From Prevotellaceae bacterium (lineage in GTDB: Bacteria; Bacteroidota; Bacteroidia; Bacteroidales; Bacteroidaceae): 64,000 bases of DNA. Below, in pieces: positions 44,492 to 53,038 of this stretch. The notes under the pieces are model-generated. The model was not told the DNA's origin. It saw nothing but the letters and a program-made list of their open reading frames with translations, and did no database searches. A program made the translations under genes and the position numbers. Numbering within the stretch: the first letter of the stretch is position 1; every line of letters begins with the position of its first letter. The stretch covers positions 1-64,000 of the forward strand of contig JAHZGX010000026.1 of the NCBI GenBank assembly GCA_019420585.1. The letters run 5' to 3'.

Positions 44492-45664
44492 ATGGACAAT
44501 CGAATGGTATTCAACAACAAGATACTCCTTTTCTTCCTGCTTGGCATGTCACTTCCTGCAGTGGCACAGCAGATAAAAATAGGAAATTATACCTTCTCGG
44601 ATGGGGGAGAATATCAAGGTGAACTGTTCAAGGGAAAACCTTATGGCCATGGTACCACAACTTTCCCCAATGGTGATGTTCATACTGGAGATTATGTGAA
44701 AGGCAAGCGGCAGGGGCAAGGAACTTATCTCTTTTCCGATGGGGAGAAGTATGAGGGGGAATGGTTTCAGAACCAGCAGCATGGTAAGGGGACTTTTTAC
44801 TTTGCCAATAATAATCGTTATGAGGGGTTGTGGTTCCGTGACTATCAGCAGGGGCAAGGCACAATGTTCTATTTCAATGGCGATACTTACGTGGGTACAT
44901 GGGAGCAGGACAAACGTTCAGGCAAAGGTACATACACCTATGTAAACGGCGCGTCTTACACGGGAGACTGGAAGAATGACCAAAAGAACGGGCATGGTGT
45001 TTTTGATTGGAACAATGGAAACCGCTATGAGGGCAACTGGAAGGATAATATGATGGACGGCCAGGGCATTTACACTTATGCTTCCGGTGATTCTTACAGT
45101 GGTACCTTCAAGGCTGACCAGCAACATGGCCATGGTATATATACGTTTCACGATGGCAGTCGTTACGATGGGCAGTATCAGAACGGGAAGAGAACAGGAG
45201 AGGGAATATTCACATTCGCCAATGGAGACCGCTATGTGGGACACTTTGTGGATGGTGAGCAGAGTGGTATAGGAACGTTCACTTGGCATGGTGGAGCCGT
45301 GTACGAAGGACAGTGGAAGAACAATCACCAACATGGGCGTGGCAAATACACTTGGGCCAACAATGATGTGTATGATGGAGAGTGGAAGGATGGCCGTATG
45401 AATGGACAGGGCATCATGCGTCAAGCCGATGGTGTGAAATTCAAAGGCACTTTCAAGGATGGGCTCAAAGACGGTTATGGTGTGCTTGAAGATGCTGACG
45501 GTATTCGGTATGAAGGCAATTTCCGTGAGGGACAGAAGGATGGTGAGTTTGTGGAGAAAGACCGTAATGGCAATGTAATCAGAAAGGTTACTTATGTCAA
45601 AGGACTTGTTCAGTCTGTTTCGGAAAATGCTGGAAATGTTGCATCTGCCGACAAAAAAGAGTAG
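44492..45664 (+). CDS. Exported MORN-repeat protein with about 14 repeats
   Basis: A 390-residue protein with a signal peptide (KILLFFLLGMSLPAVAQ, cleavage near residue 27). The mature protein consists of about 14 consecutive 23-residue MORN repeats of the pattern YxGxWxxxxxxGxGxxxxxxG (for example YEGEWFQNQQHGKGTFYF), then a short tail with KGLVQSVSENAG. MORN repeats form an elongated beta-hairpin stack and often bind lipid or protein partners. Start could also be the ATG at 44504. It precedes the YhcH-like gene by 5 bases. Confidence 0.88.
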   Translation: MDNRMVFNNKILLFFLLGMSLPAVAQQIKIGNYTFSDGGEYQGELFKGKPYGHGTTTFPNGDVHTGDYVKGKRQGQGTYLFSDGEKYEGEWFQNQQHGKGTFYFANNNRYEGLWFRDYQQGQGTMFYFNGDTYVGTWEQDKRSGKGTYTYVNGASYTGDWKNDQKNGHGVFDWNNGNRYEGNWKDNMMDGQGIYTYASGDSYSGTFKADQQHGHGIYTFHDGSRYDGQYQNGKRTGEGIFTFANGDRYVGHFVDGEQSGIGTFTWHGGAVYEGQWKNNHQHGRGKYTWANNDVYDGEWKDGRMNGQGIMRQADGVKFKGTFKDGLKDGYGVLEDADGIRYEGNFREGQKDGEFVEKDRNGNVIRKVTYVKGLVQSVSENAGNVASADKKE

Positions 45665-45669
45665 AAGAA

Positions 45670-46128
45670 ATGATAATAGACACAATAGATAATCTGCGGC
45701 GATACATTTGCTTGTGTCCTTTAATCCAATCGGTAGTGGATTATCTTTCATCACATTCCTTGGAGGACTTGACTGATGGTCGGCATGAGGTGTCGGGTGA
45801 GGATGTCTGGGTTAATGTTCAGACGTGTCCGCTCCGTGCGATTGAAGACGTTCCCCTTGAGGTGCATCGGCAGATGATGGACATCCAGATTCCACTTGAC
45901 ACACAGGAAGTCCATGGTTTCAGTACTTTGACGGATAGTGAACTGCGTTCAGCAAGTTATGATGTACGATCCGACATCTCTTTTTTCTCCATTCCTCCAC
46001 AAACATATTTTAGTCTCTCCTCCGGTCAGTTCGCCTTGTATTTGCCTGGTGAGGGACATGCTCCAGCGATAACGGATCGGCCTATCAGAAAGGCGGTATT
46101 CAAAGTTAAATATCAAACACCCCTATAA
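45670..46128 (+). CDS. YhcH/YjgK/YiaL (DUF386) family protein
   Basis: A 152-residue cytoplasmic protein of the YhcH/YiaL cupin-like family. The motif EVHRQMMDIQIPLDTQE carries the usual His and Asp-Ile-Gln metal-site residues, and SLSSGQFALYLPGEGHAPAI holds the second part of the site. Family members are linked to sugar metabolism, such as sialic acid or beta-galactoside anomer processing, though the exact reaction is not established. It lies between the MORN gene (5 bases) and glgB (2 bases), implying one transcript. Confidence 0.85.
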   Translation: MIIDTIDNLRRYICLCPLIQSVVDYLSSHSLEDLTDGRHEVSGEDVWVNVQTCPLRAIEDVPLEVHRQMMDIQIPLDTQEVHGFSTLTDSELRSASYDVRSDISFFSIPPQTYFSLSSGQFALYLPGEGHAPAITDRPIRKAVFKVKYQTPL

Positions 46129-46130
46129 TC

Positions 46131-48230
46131 ATGTCCAGTACAAAGGCCACTTCTGCCACAAAGAAGGCAGTGAATGCCACAAAGAAGGTATCAGAGAAGA
46201 AGGTGACAGTTGCTAAACCTGCCGTTCTGAAGATACTCAGAAATGACGCATATCTTGCAGAGTATGCGGATGCTATCAACGGACGATACCAGAATATGCT
46301 GGCATGCAAACTGCATTTAGCGGGTTCCTCTGGCAATCTTTCCGATTTTGCAGACGGTTATCTCTATTTTGGGCTCCATCGCAACTCTGATGGATGGGTG
46401 TTGCGTGAATGGGCACCTAACGCTACCGACATTTATGTAATAGGTGACTTCAACGGATGGAAGGAGAGTGCCAAGTTTGCCATGAAGCGTGTGTCGCAGA
46501 CTGGAAATTGGGAACTCAAGATACGTGACAAGTTCTTTAAGCATGGCACTCTCTTCAAGTTGAGCGTCCACTGGGATGGCGGACAAGGCGAACGAATTCC
46601 CGCATGGATAAACCGTGTGGTGCAGGATTCTGACACGAAGATTTTCTGTGCACAGGCATGGGCTCCCGAGACTCCTTATGAATGGAAGGTAAATAAGTTC
46701 AAGCCCTCCACGTCTCCCCTGCTTATCTATGAATGTCATGTGGGCATGGCGCAGGATGAGGAAAAGGTGGGCACCTACACGGAGTTTCGTGACGAAGTGT
46801 TGCCTCGTGTGGCTCGTCAAGGCTATAATTGTATCCAGATTATGGCTGTTCAGGAGCATCCTTATTATGGCAGTTTTGGCTATCACGTGAGCAATTTTTT
46901 TGCTCCGAGCAGTCGTTTCGGTACTCCGGAGGAACTCAAGTCACTTGTCGATACGGCTCATTCAATGGGTATCTCGGTGATAATGGACATCGTGCACAGC
47001 CATTCCGTGAAGAATGAAAATGAGGGACTGGCCAACTTTGCAGGTGATTCCTGCCAGTACTTCTGCCAGGGTGACCGCCGTGAACACCCGGCTTGGGATA
47101 GTCTCTGTTTTGATTATGGCAAGGATGAGGTTATGCATTTCCTGCTTTCCAACTGCAAGTATTGGCTTGAGGAGTTCCATTTTGATGGTTTCCGTTTCGA
47201 TGGAGTCACCTCTATGCTTTATTACAGTCACGGTCTCGGGGAGAACTTTACATGTTATGCCGACTATTACAATGGCCATGAGGACGACAATGCCATTGTC
47301 TATCTTACCCTAGCCAATGATCTCATCCATCAGGTGAACAAAAATGCCATCACCATAGCTGAGGACGTGAGCGGAATGCCGGGGCTCTCTGCTCCCATAC
47401 GCGATGGAGGTTACGGATTTGACTACAGGCTGGCCATGAACATCCCTGACTATTGGATAAAGACTATCAAGGAGAAACTTGATGAGGATTGGAAACCGTC
47501 GTCTATCTTGTGGGAACTCACTAACCGCCGCAAGGATGAAAAGACCATCTCTTATGCTGAGAGTCATGATCAGGCACTGGTGGGCGACAAGACCATCATC
47601 TTTCGTCTTGTGGACTCTGACATGTACTGGCATTTCAAGAAGGGCGACCAGAACAGTGTGGTGGAGCGTGGCATAGCCTTGCACAAGATGATACGGCTTG
47701 TCACAGCTGGTACATCCAATGGCGGTTACCTGAACTTCATGGGTAACGAGTTCGGACATCCAGAATGGGTCGACTTCCCACGCGAGGGCAATGGGTGGAG
47801 TCACAAGTATGCGCGTCGCCAGTGGAACCTTGTGGACAATAAGGAACTGTGCTACCATTACTTAGCCGACTTTGATGCCGCCATGCTTCACCTGCTCCGC
47901 AAGTTGAAGGCTATGGCCAAGTTGCCGGTGAAAGAAATCAATGCCAATGACTCCGATCAGGTGTTGGCTTTCCAGCGCGGCGATTATGGTTTCTTCTTTA
48001 ACTTCAGTCCCACCCGTTCCTATACAGGGTATGGATTCCTTGTTGAACAAGGATCCTATGAGTATGTGCTCAATACAGATAATGTGGATTACGGTGGCAA
48101 TGGATTCAACGATGATTCGGTGGTGCATTATACTAACTTTGACCCCCTCTATGCTCCTGAGGGCAAGGGGTGGCTCAGATTGTATCTCCCTGCGCGTACT
48201 GCTTGTGTCTTACGTAAGATTAGCGACTAA
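46131..48230 (+). CDS. glgB: 1,4-alpha-glucan branching enzyme, GH13
   Basis: A 699-residue enzyme introducing alpha-1,6 branches into glycogen. An unusual Lys/Ala/Thr-rich N-terminal extension (about residues 1-35) precedes a CBM48 domain (WAPNATDIYVIGDFNGWKES). The GH13 barrel has DIVHSHSVKN, the nucleophile Asp in DGFRFDGVTSML, the acid Glu in TIAEDVSGMPG and the third Asp in SYAESHDQAL. NFMGNEFGHPEWVDFPREGN is typical of the eukaryote-like GBE subgroup found in Bacteroidetes. It starts 2 bases after the YhcH-like gene and works with the synthase and phosphorylase encoded upstream. Confidence 0.95.
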   Translation: MSSTKATSATKKAVNATKKVSEKKVTVAKPAVLKILRNDAYLAEYADAINGRYQNMLACKLHLAGSSGNLSDFADGYLYFGLHRNSDGWVLREWAPNATDIYVIGDFNGWKESAKFAMKRVSQTGNWELKIRDKFFKHGTLFKLSVHWDGGQGERIPAWINRVVQDSDTKIFCAQAWAPETPYEWKVNKFKPSTSPLLIYECHVGMAQDEEKVGTYTEFRDEVLPRVARQGYNCIQIMAVQEHPYYGSFGYHVSNFFAPSSRFGTPEELKSLVDTAHSMGISVIMDIVHSHSVKNENEGLANFAGDSCQYFCQGDRREHPAWDSLCFDYGKDEVMHFLLSNCKYWLEEFHFDGFRFDGVTSMLYYSHGLGENFTCYADYYNGHEDDNAIVYLTLANDLIHQVNKNAITIAEDVSGMPGLSAPIRDGGYGFDYRLAMNIPDYWIKTIKEKLDEDWKPSSILWELTNRRKDEKTISYAESHDQALVGDKTIIFRLVDSDMYWHFKKGDQNSVVERGIALHKMIRLVTAGTSNGGYLNFMGNEFGHPEWVDFPREGNGWSHKYARRQWNLVDNKELCYHYLADFDAAMLHLLRKLKAMAKLPVKEINANDSDQVLAFQRGDYGFFFNFSPTRSYTGYGFLVEQGSYEYVLNTDNVDYGGNGFNDDSVVHYTNFDPLYAPEGKGWLRLYLPARTACVLRKISD

Positions 48231-48283
48231 GGCTGTGCGTTTGTGCGGATAAGGTCTGGTACATTGTCGTTGCATGTGGCAGA

Positions 48284-49750
48284 ATGCTAAATTATAGCAG
48301 TCCTCATACTCGTTTGGCAGCCAGGCTTATGCCTAGGATATGCACTCTTGTATTTACGTGCTTTTCATTCTGCTACCTTTATCTGTATCAGTCTGACTAT
48401 CTTGCCCAACTGCAGTATCACTTCTCGCGTGGTGAGACTACCTATCAACCTCTGGTAGGGGCAGTGCTCATCACGTTGCCCCTGCTTCTCTTGGGGCTGT
48501 TCCTTCACCATGTCGTACGTTGGCCTGTGAGGTTCTGTGCGCTTGCCTAGTTTCCTTCCGCTTTCTTGCTGATTATTGGTGTCCGGTAAACTTTGGGATG
48601 AGTTTTTTATCTAGAAGTTTACCGGACAGCCGATGTAGCAAACGTACAGGAACACTAAAATCACATAAAAATGGCTTATATAGTCATTATATCGTGTTTA
48701 AATTGGGTTTCACGTGCAGACATGTTCTATTCCATTGTTAAATTGAGGACGTTTTTTACCGGACAGCCGTTATTATCAAGCAAAAGGGGGCTTGTCCACT
48801 ATCAATATCAATAAGAATAAGGCATTAAAAACGTTTACCGGACACCAATACTTGCTGATAGTTGTCACAGCCATGCGCATGCCGGAATTACCGGGCTTGG
48901 CCACATGCATTCCTTGGCCTGGCATGCTGTGTTCTCTTCTGCTCTTTACCTTTGCTGTGTGCTTTTGCTGTCTGTATCCTGATTCCACGGACGAGCGTTC
49001 ATCCCTTTCTTCTTATCTTTCCTGTAATCTTTTTCTGCTTTGTTGTTCATGACCGGAGCCATGGAGTATTCATCCGCTTCCGGACATCGTGAATTGTGCA
49101 TGGGGCATCTTCTGCACCAGTATCTGTATGCCGAGGCTGTGTAGTGTTGTAACGATACGGCAGAGTAGCCTCACCGGCTTTTTGCCTTGCGTGCTGCTGC
49201 GCTGGCATCTTCCGGAATTTTGGGAGAGGCTCTTTTTGCTATCCTGTCCCTTGGGGAATGCATGCTATTATGTCAGACCAGTCTGATTCAGCATTTGTCT
49301 ATAATGCTCTTCCGCAGATGTACCGTGGCATGAGATTGGTTCCTAGGTGTGCTGTGCGATTTGATGAATGTATCTTCCTGGAGCATGCCTTGCAGTCCGA
49401 CAGCCTGCTGCGTCCTTTAGTCTTGGATTATCTGCTATGTTTTCATCTCTTGAGGGGCGAATAAGTCTTTTCTGTCGGACTCTTGTCCAGCATGCCGACT
49501 TTCTTGATGCTTCGCTCTCTAGACATTATCGAGAGGCTCTTGCCCTGTGCCAGAGTAGGGGAGTCCTGCCTGTCAACTGCCTGCAGTGTCTGCACGCTCT
49601 CTTCATTATGTGGATTCTGAGATGAAGAAGGATCTCAACCGCTTCTTCCGACTCCGTTCCATGGCTTCTTCGGACAACAAACCTGCCGCTGACAGTCTGG
49701 CAGAATATTTTGGCACATATTGGGCTTATTTCACCTCGCGCTTTCGGTAA
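48284..49750 (+). pseudogene. Decayed DUF6057-like membrane protein gene, interrupted by a MITE
   Basis: The frame starting at 48284 gives an N-terminal part with membrane helices (LVFTCFSFCYLYLYQSDYLA, VGAVLITLPLLLLGLFLHHV). It stops at TAG 48548-48550. When the insertion 48574-48850 and one target copy are removed, the same frame continues to TGA at 49050 (FLLIVVTAMRMPELPG). Later fragments lie in other frames: LRPLVLDYLLCFHLLRGE (to 49464), then SLFCRTLVQHADFLDASLSR with HYREALALC in a shifted frame, and a last piece 49622-49750 ending YFGTYWAYFTSRFR. These resemble the DUF6057 family, which is normally about 500 residues in one frame. At least one stop, several frameshifts and the MITE show that it is dead. 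Confidence 0.75.
48574..48850. mobile_element. 277-bp MITE with perfect 18-bp inverted repeats and 9-bp target duplication
   Basis: TATTGGTGTCCGGTAAAC at 48574-48591 is perfectly inverted at 48833-48850. The direct repeat CTTGCTGAT flanks both ends (48565-48573 and 48851-48859). The interior has no ORF. TTTACCGGACAGCCG occurs twice inside in direct orientation (48618-48632 and 48755-48769), resembling the right end. The 9-bp duplication and CCGGTAAA-type ends suggest mobilisation by an IS4-like transposase encoded elsewhere; that assignment is inference. Confidence 0.9.
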
Positions 49751-49806
49751 AGTACCTCACTTTGTTGCACTGTATTCGCCTATGTGGTGAAAAATTCATA
49801 CAAACG

Positions 49807-49838
49807 TTTGCCTGTTTGTTGTAAACGGCCTACCTTTG
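49807..49838 (+). promoter_or_regulatory. Promoter of the winged-helix gene
   Basis: TTTG at 49807-49810, 20 bp, then TACCTTTG at 49831-49838. The leader to the ATG at 49885 is about 40 bases. Confidence 0.75.
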
Positions 49839-49884
49839 CACTTGCCATTTAGATGGTTGCATATTCACTATAGAAAGAATCGAA

Positions 49885-50085
49885 ATGAAAGAGAAAGTTG
49901 GAACGCTGGCCGGTGCTGTATGGACAGCCTTGAACGAGAATGGAACCATGAATTCCAAGGATTTGAAGAAAGTTGCCAAGATAAAGACAGACAAGGAACT
50001 TTGTCTGGTATTGGGGTGGCTGCTTCGTGAGGACAAGGTTACAGTGACCGAGGAAGACAAGGTGATGAGCGTGACGCTGAATTAA
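49885..50085 (+). CDS. Small winged-helix protein, DUF2582 family
   Basis: A 66-residue protein with a winged helix-turn-helix fold over its whole length: VGTLAGAVWTALNENGTMNS, DLKKVAKIKTDKELCLVLGW and LLREDKVTVTEEDKVMSVTL. It matches the DUF2582 pattern of small Bacteroidetes proteins. It may bind DNA or act as a protein adaptor; the target is unknown. It is a single gene with its own promoter and a strong bidirectional terminator after it. Confidence 0.8.
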   Translation: MKEKVGTLAGAVWTALNENGTMNSKDLKKVAKIKTDKELCLVLGWLLREDKVTVTEEDKVMSVTLN

Positions 50086-50222
50086 GCGAGTGCTTTTTCG
50101 TGGCAATTCATACTATGGGTTGGCGCGTGTTTTTTACATAGGAGACAGGATGCATACTCTCGTGTGGAGCATGTCATTTTGTCTCTTTCTGCATATGGGG
50201 ATTTGGGGGTATCTAACAAATG

Positions 50223-50272
50223 CGAAAAACGCAGAGCACTTCATCAACTGATGAAGTGCTCTGCGTTTTTCG
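50223..50272. terminator. Bidirectional terminator, 24-bp perfect stem
   Basis: Positions 50223-50246 are perfectly complementary to 50249-50272 with only AC between. The outer part is A5/T5, so each strand carries a T tract as part of the stem. It separates the convergent winged-helix and WYL regulator genes. Confidence 0.92.
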
Positions 50273-50276
50273 GTGT

Positions 50277-51185
50277 TTATAGTAACGTGAGCCACTGCTG
50301 TACATATTCGGTCACATATCTGCGCAATTCGGGTGTCTCAATGCTGATTTGGTCGGCCAGTCCCACGATGAAACGTGTAATACTTTTATAGTTGCTCACC
50401 TTGGTGTCCAGCACCCATTCCTCCCGGTTGTCACATTGTAGTATATCCTGTTCACACAGGGGAAATTCCTCCATGAGCAGGTTGTAGGCACGTCGCTTCA
50501 TCTTTATACGTGCCGGCAGGGTGCTTCCGTCCATGCTTACCGTGCGGAAGGCATCCATGTGTCCTTGCCTGTGCAGGCGTCCGCAGAGCCACACCTGTTC
50601 CTGCATCTCCACACTCTGTATGCGGCTTATGCGGAACACCTTGCACTGGGCACTCTCCATCTCGAAAGCCCATACATACTTCTTGTCCCTGGTGATTGCG
50701 AACGGTTCAACCAGCCTGTCTCTTTGTGTGTCACTGCTAGGTGATGAGTAGCCCTTAAGCACGGCTCTCCGTCGTTTCTCAATGGCCTCCATCAGGTGCT
50801 TGGTGTTGCGGTTTTTTTCCATGCGCATTAGTTTTTCCGAGACCAGGCTTGTGCCGTATATGGTGGCTAGTTTCGACCTGAGTTCCTCTCTCAGGTGCGT
50901 GTCGGTCTCTATACTTTCAATGGCATTGTACAGCGTCATCGCCTCTTCTTGGTTGAAGAAGAGCAGGTCAGAGAGTTGTCTGTGTATGGCCGTTCCTGTG
51001 GCCAGTCTCACGTGGTGGTCGGTCAGCACCACGTAACCTGCCTCGTTGAATGTGTTGACGTAGCGATATACGGTGCGTCTGTTCACGTCCAGCAGTTCTG
51101 CCAGTTGTGCCACCGAGTATTTCCGTGTGCGCTGCAGCATGAATGCCAGCATGCGCAGGGCACGCTCTTGCTTGGGTTGTTCCAT
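50277..51185 (-). CDS. HTH and WYL-domain transcriptional regulator
   Basis: A 302-residue regulator. The N-terminal HTH (about residues 8-62) includes RKYSVAQLAELLDVNRRTVY and RYVNTFNEAGYVV. A central helical region is followed by a WYL domain (about 140-230: VLKGYSSPSSDTQRDRLVEP, FAITRDKKYVWAFEMESAQ) and a C-terminal WCX part. WYL domains sense nucleic acid or nucleotide-type ligands in characterised members. I chose the ATG at 51185; the upstream in-frame extension is not conserved-looking. The target genes are not evident; the flippase gene is divergent from it. Confidence 0.85.
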   Translation of the reverse strand: MEQPKQERALRMLAFMLQRTRKYSVAQLAELLDVNRRTVYRYVNTFNEAGYVVLTDHHVRLATGTAIHRQLSDLLFFNQEEAMTLYNAIESIETDTHLREELRSKLATIYGTSLVSEKLMRMEKNRNTKHLMEAIEKRRRAVLKGYSSPSSDTQRDRLVEPFAITRDKKYVWAFEMESAQCKVFRISRIQSVEMQEQVWLCGRLHRQGHMDAFRTVSMDGSTLPARIKMKRRAYNLLMEEFPLCEQDILQCDNREEWVLDTKVSNYKSITRFIVGLADQISIETPELRRYVTEYVQQWLTLL

Positions 51186-51288
51186 GAGGTATGAGTGTGA
51201 ATCTTTTCCTGTCGTAAAATTACGGCTTTTCCTTAGTGTATGCAACACGCAGCCCCATAACTTTTATCGCTCAGAAGGTGTCTGATGA

Positions 51289-51320
51289 CTTGTGTGTGTG
51301 GATTCTTTGCCTTAAATTTG
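51289..51320 (+). promoter_or_regulatory. Promoter of the flippase gene
   Basis: CTTG at 51289-51292, 20 bp, then TAAATTTG at 51313-51320. This fits a TTG start at 51350 with a leader of about 25 bases. Confidence 0.65.
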
Positions 51321-51349
51321 CATGAACTATAAGCATACAGAATAATCTA

Positions 51350-52912
51350 TTGGCAACAACAGACACATTAGGCTTGGGCTGCTCCTGTGGGCAATCCCAC
51401 GCGCAGGACGGTGCTGTGCCGGCATCAGGCAAGGGCAGTATATATGATCATGTGCTGAAGTACACGGGAGTGTTCGGCGGCGTGCAGGTGCTCAAGATGC
51501 TCGCATCGGTGGCGCGCAACAAACTTACGGCGATGTTCCTGGGCGGCAGGGGCGTGGGACTGATATCCGTGTACAACTCCATCACGGAAGTAGTGGTGAC
51601 CAGCAGTAATTTAGGTGTGCCGCTCAATGCCACGCGCCGTTCCAGCGAACTTCTTGAGGAGGGCGACCATGAACGGCTGCGCTATTTTATTATGGTTGTG
51701 CGCACGTGGGTCTTGCTCACGGCCATACTCTCTGTGGTCATCTGTTCCATGCTGTCGCCTTTGGTCAGTTATATCCTGTTTGATTGCGAGTATTCCCATT
51801 GGCCGCAGGTGGTGACCATGATTCCTGTGGTGGTATGTTTCCTACTGGCTGAAGGTGAGTGTGCCGTGCTCAAGGGACTGCGGCGTGTACGTCAGGTGGC
51901 GGTAGTGGAGTTGACCATTGCCGTGACCACATTGCTCCTTACTGTGCCCTTTTATTACTTGATGGGTATTCATGGTGTGGTGGTGGGGCTTATCTGCAGC
52001 GGCCTGGCTTCTTTGCTTGCCCACTTTTGGTTCTCGTTGCGCATAGCCCCTTACCGCGTGCGGCTGTTTGATCTGCAGGTACTGCGCGAGGGATGGCCCA
52101 TGGTGGTCAAGGGTATCCCTTATGTGCTGGCTGGCGTGTCTACGGCGGCTTTAGGCATGGCCATCCTGGCCATCATACAGATGGCCGGCACTTTGGATGA
52201 TGTGGGTTATTACCGTACGGGCTATGCTTTGATGGTGGGTTATGCCGGTACGGCCTACATGGCTCTTGAGGCAGATTATTATCCTCGATTGTCCTCGGTT
52301 AACGGAGACCCTGTGCGTTTCAACCGTACCATCAACCAGCAAATAGAAGTGTGTGTGCTTATCGTTACACCCTTTCTGATTCCTTTTATCGTGATGCTCC
52401 CCTGGATTATACCTCTTTTGTATGACAGCGAGTTCCTTGTGGCCACCCAGATGACTGTCATGGCGGCTTTCTATACCTTCCTGCGTGGCATCATGCTCCC
52501 CGTTTCCTATTCTTCATTGGCCAAGGGAGACTCTGTGGTTTTCTTGGTCATGGAGGTCGTGAGCAACCTTGTGGCAGGTCTTCTCTTTTGGTGGCTTTAT
52601 GGTCAGTGGGGGCTTACGGGTGCTGGTGTGGCACTTTCAGTGAGCGCGCTTTTCGATGTGTTATGTGTCTTGTTGGTATATGGCCATCGTTACGGATGCC
52701 GGGTGCATGCCTCCACCTGGAGGCTCTGTGCTGTTCAGGCCGTGTGTCTGTCTGTGGCCGTGTCCTGCTGTATGCAGCCCCACGCATGGCTGCGGTATGG
52801 CATGGGAGCATGCCTGTTTGTCCTTTCCTTGGCTTACAGCATACGCCTCCTCTCTCGCAGGTCGGCCTTCTTCCAGCGCATAGCAGCACGTCTGCATAGG
52901 GATTCCCGCTAA
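51350..52912 (+). CDS. Polysaccharide flippase (Wzx/O-antigen translocase-like)
   Basis: A 520-residue inner-membrane protein with about 12-14 helices, of the MVF/polysaccharide transporter superfamily. The N-terminal HVLKYTGVFGGVQVLKMLAS, RNKLTAMFLGGRGVGLISVY and SNLGVPLNATRRSSE match Bacteroides lipid-linked oligosaccharide flippases. No ATG precedes the conserved part in frame; a TTG at 51350 follows an in-frame TGA and fits the promoter position, giving a 35-residue N-terminal extension with Cys. No glycosyltransferases lie next to it, so the cargo is unknown. The WYL regulator is divergent. Confidence 0.85.
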   Translation: MATTDTLGLGCSCGQSHAQDGAVPASGKGSIYDHVLKYTGVFGGVQVLKMLASVARNKLTAMFLGGRGVGLISVYNSITEVVVTSSNLGVPLNATRRSSELLEEGDHERLRYFIMVVRTWVLLTAILSVVICSMLSPLVSYILFDCEYSHWPQVVTMIPVVVCFLLAEGECAVLKGLRRVRQVAVVELTIAVTTLLLTVPFYYLMGIHGVVVGLICSGLASLLAHFWFSLRIAPYRVRLFDLQVLREGWPMVVKGIPYVLAGVSTAALGMAILAIIQMAGTLDDVGYYRTGYALMVGYAGTAYMALEADYYPRLSSVNGDPVRFNRTINQQIEVCVLIVTPFLIPFIVMLPWIIPLLYDSEFLVATQMTVMAAFYTFLRGIMLPVSYSSLAKGDSVVFLVMEVVSNLVAGLLFWWLYGQWGLTGAGVALSVSALFDVLCVLLVYGHRYGCRVHASTWRLCAVQAVCLSVAVSCCMQPHAWLRYGMGACLFVLSLAYSIRLLSRRSAFFQRIAARLHRDSR

Positions 52913-52933
52913 TCTGTGCGGCAATACCGTACC

Positions 52934-52972
52934 ACCGGCAGTTTCCTTCCTGTTGGCTACTGGTGTGCCGGT
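52934..52972. terminator. Weak hairpin between flippase and addB
   Basis: ACCGGCA (52934-52940) pairs with TGCCGGT (52966-52972) over 7 bp with a 25-nt loop, in the 126-bp convergent intergenic region. No T tract follows directly; support is limited. Confidence 0.3.
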
Positions 52973-53038
52973 AATTTAGGATTGCCGGTTCTGACAGTTC
53001 CGTATTGCTGCTTCTGAATAGTTAGGGGATGTTTCGCC

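Noticed and set aside
48584..49052. Separate small genes in and after the MITE region
   Set aside because: The frames at 48792-49052, 48862-49092 and 49258-49625 are pieces of one decayed DUF6057-like gene or lie within the MITE.
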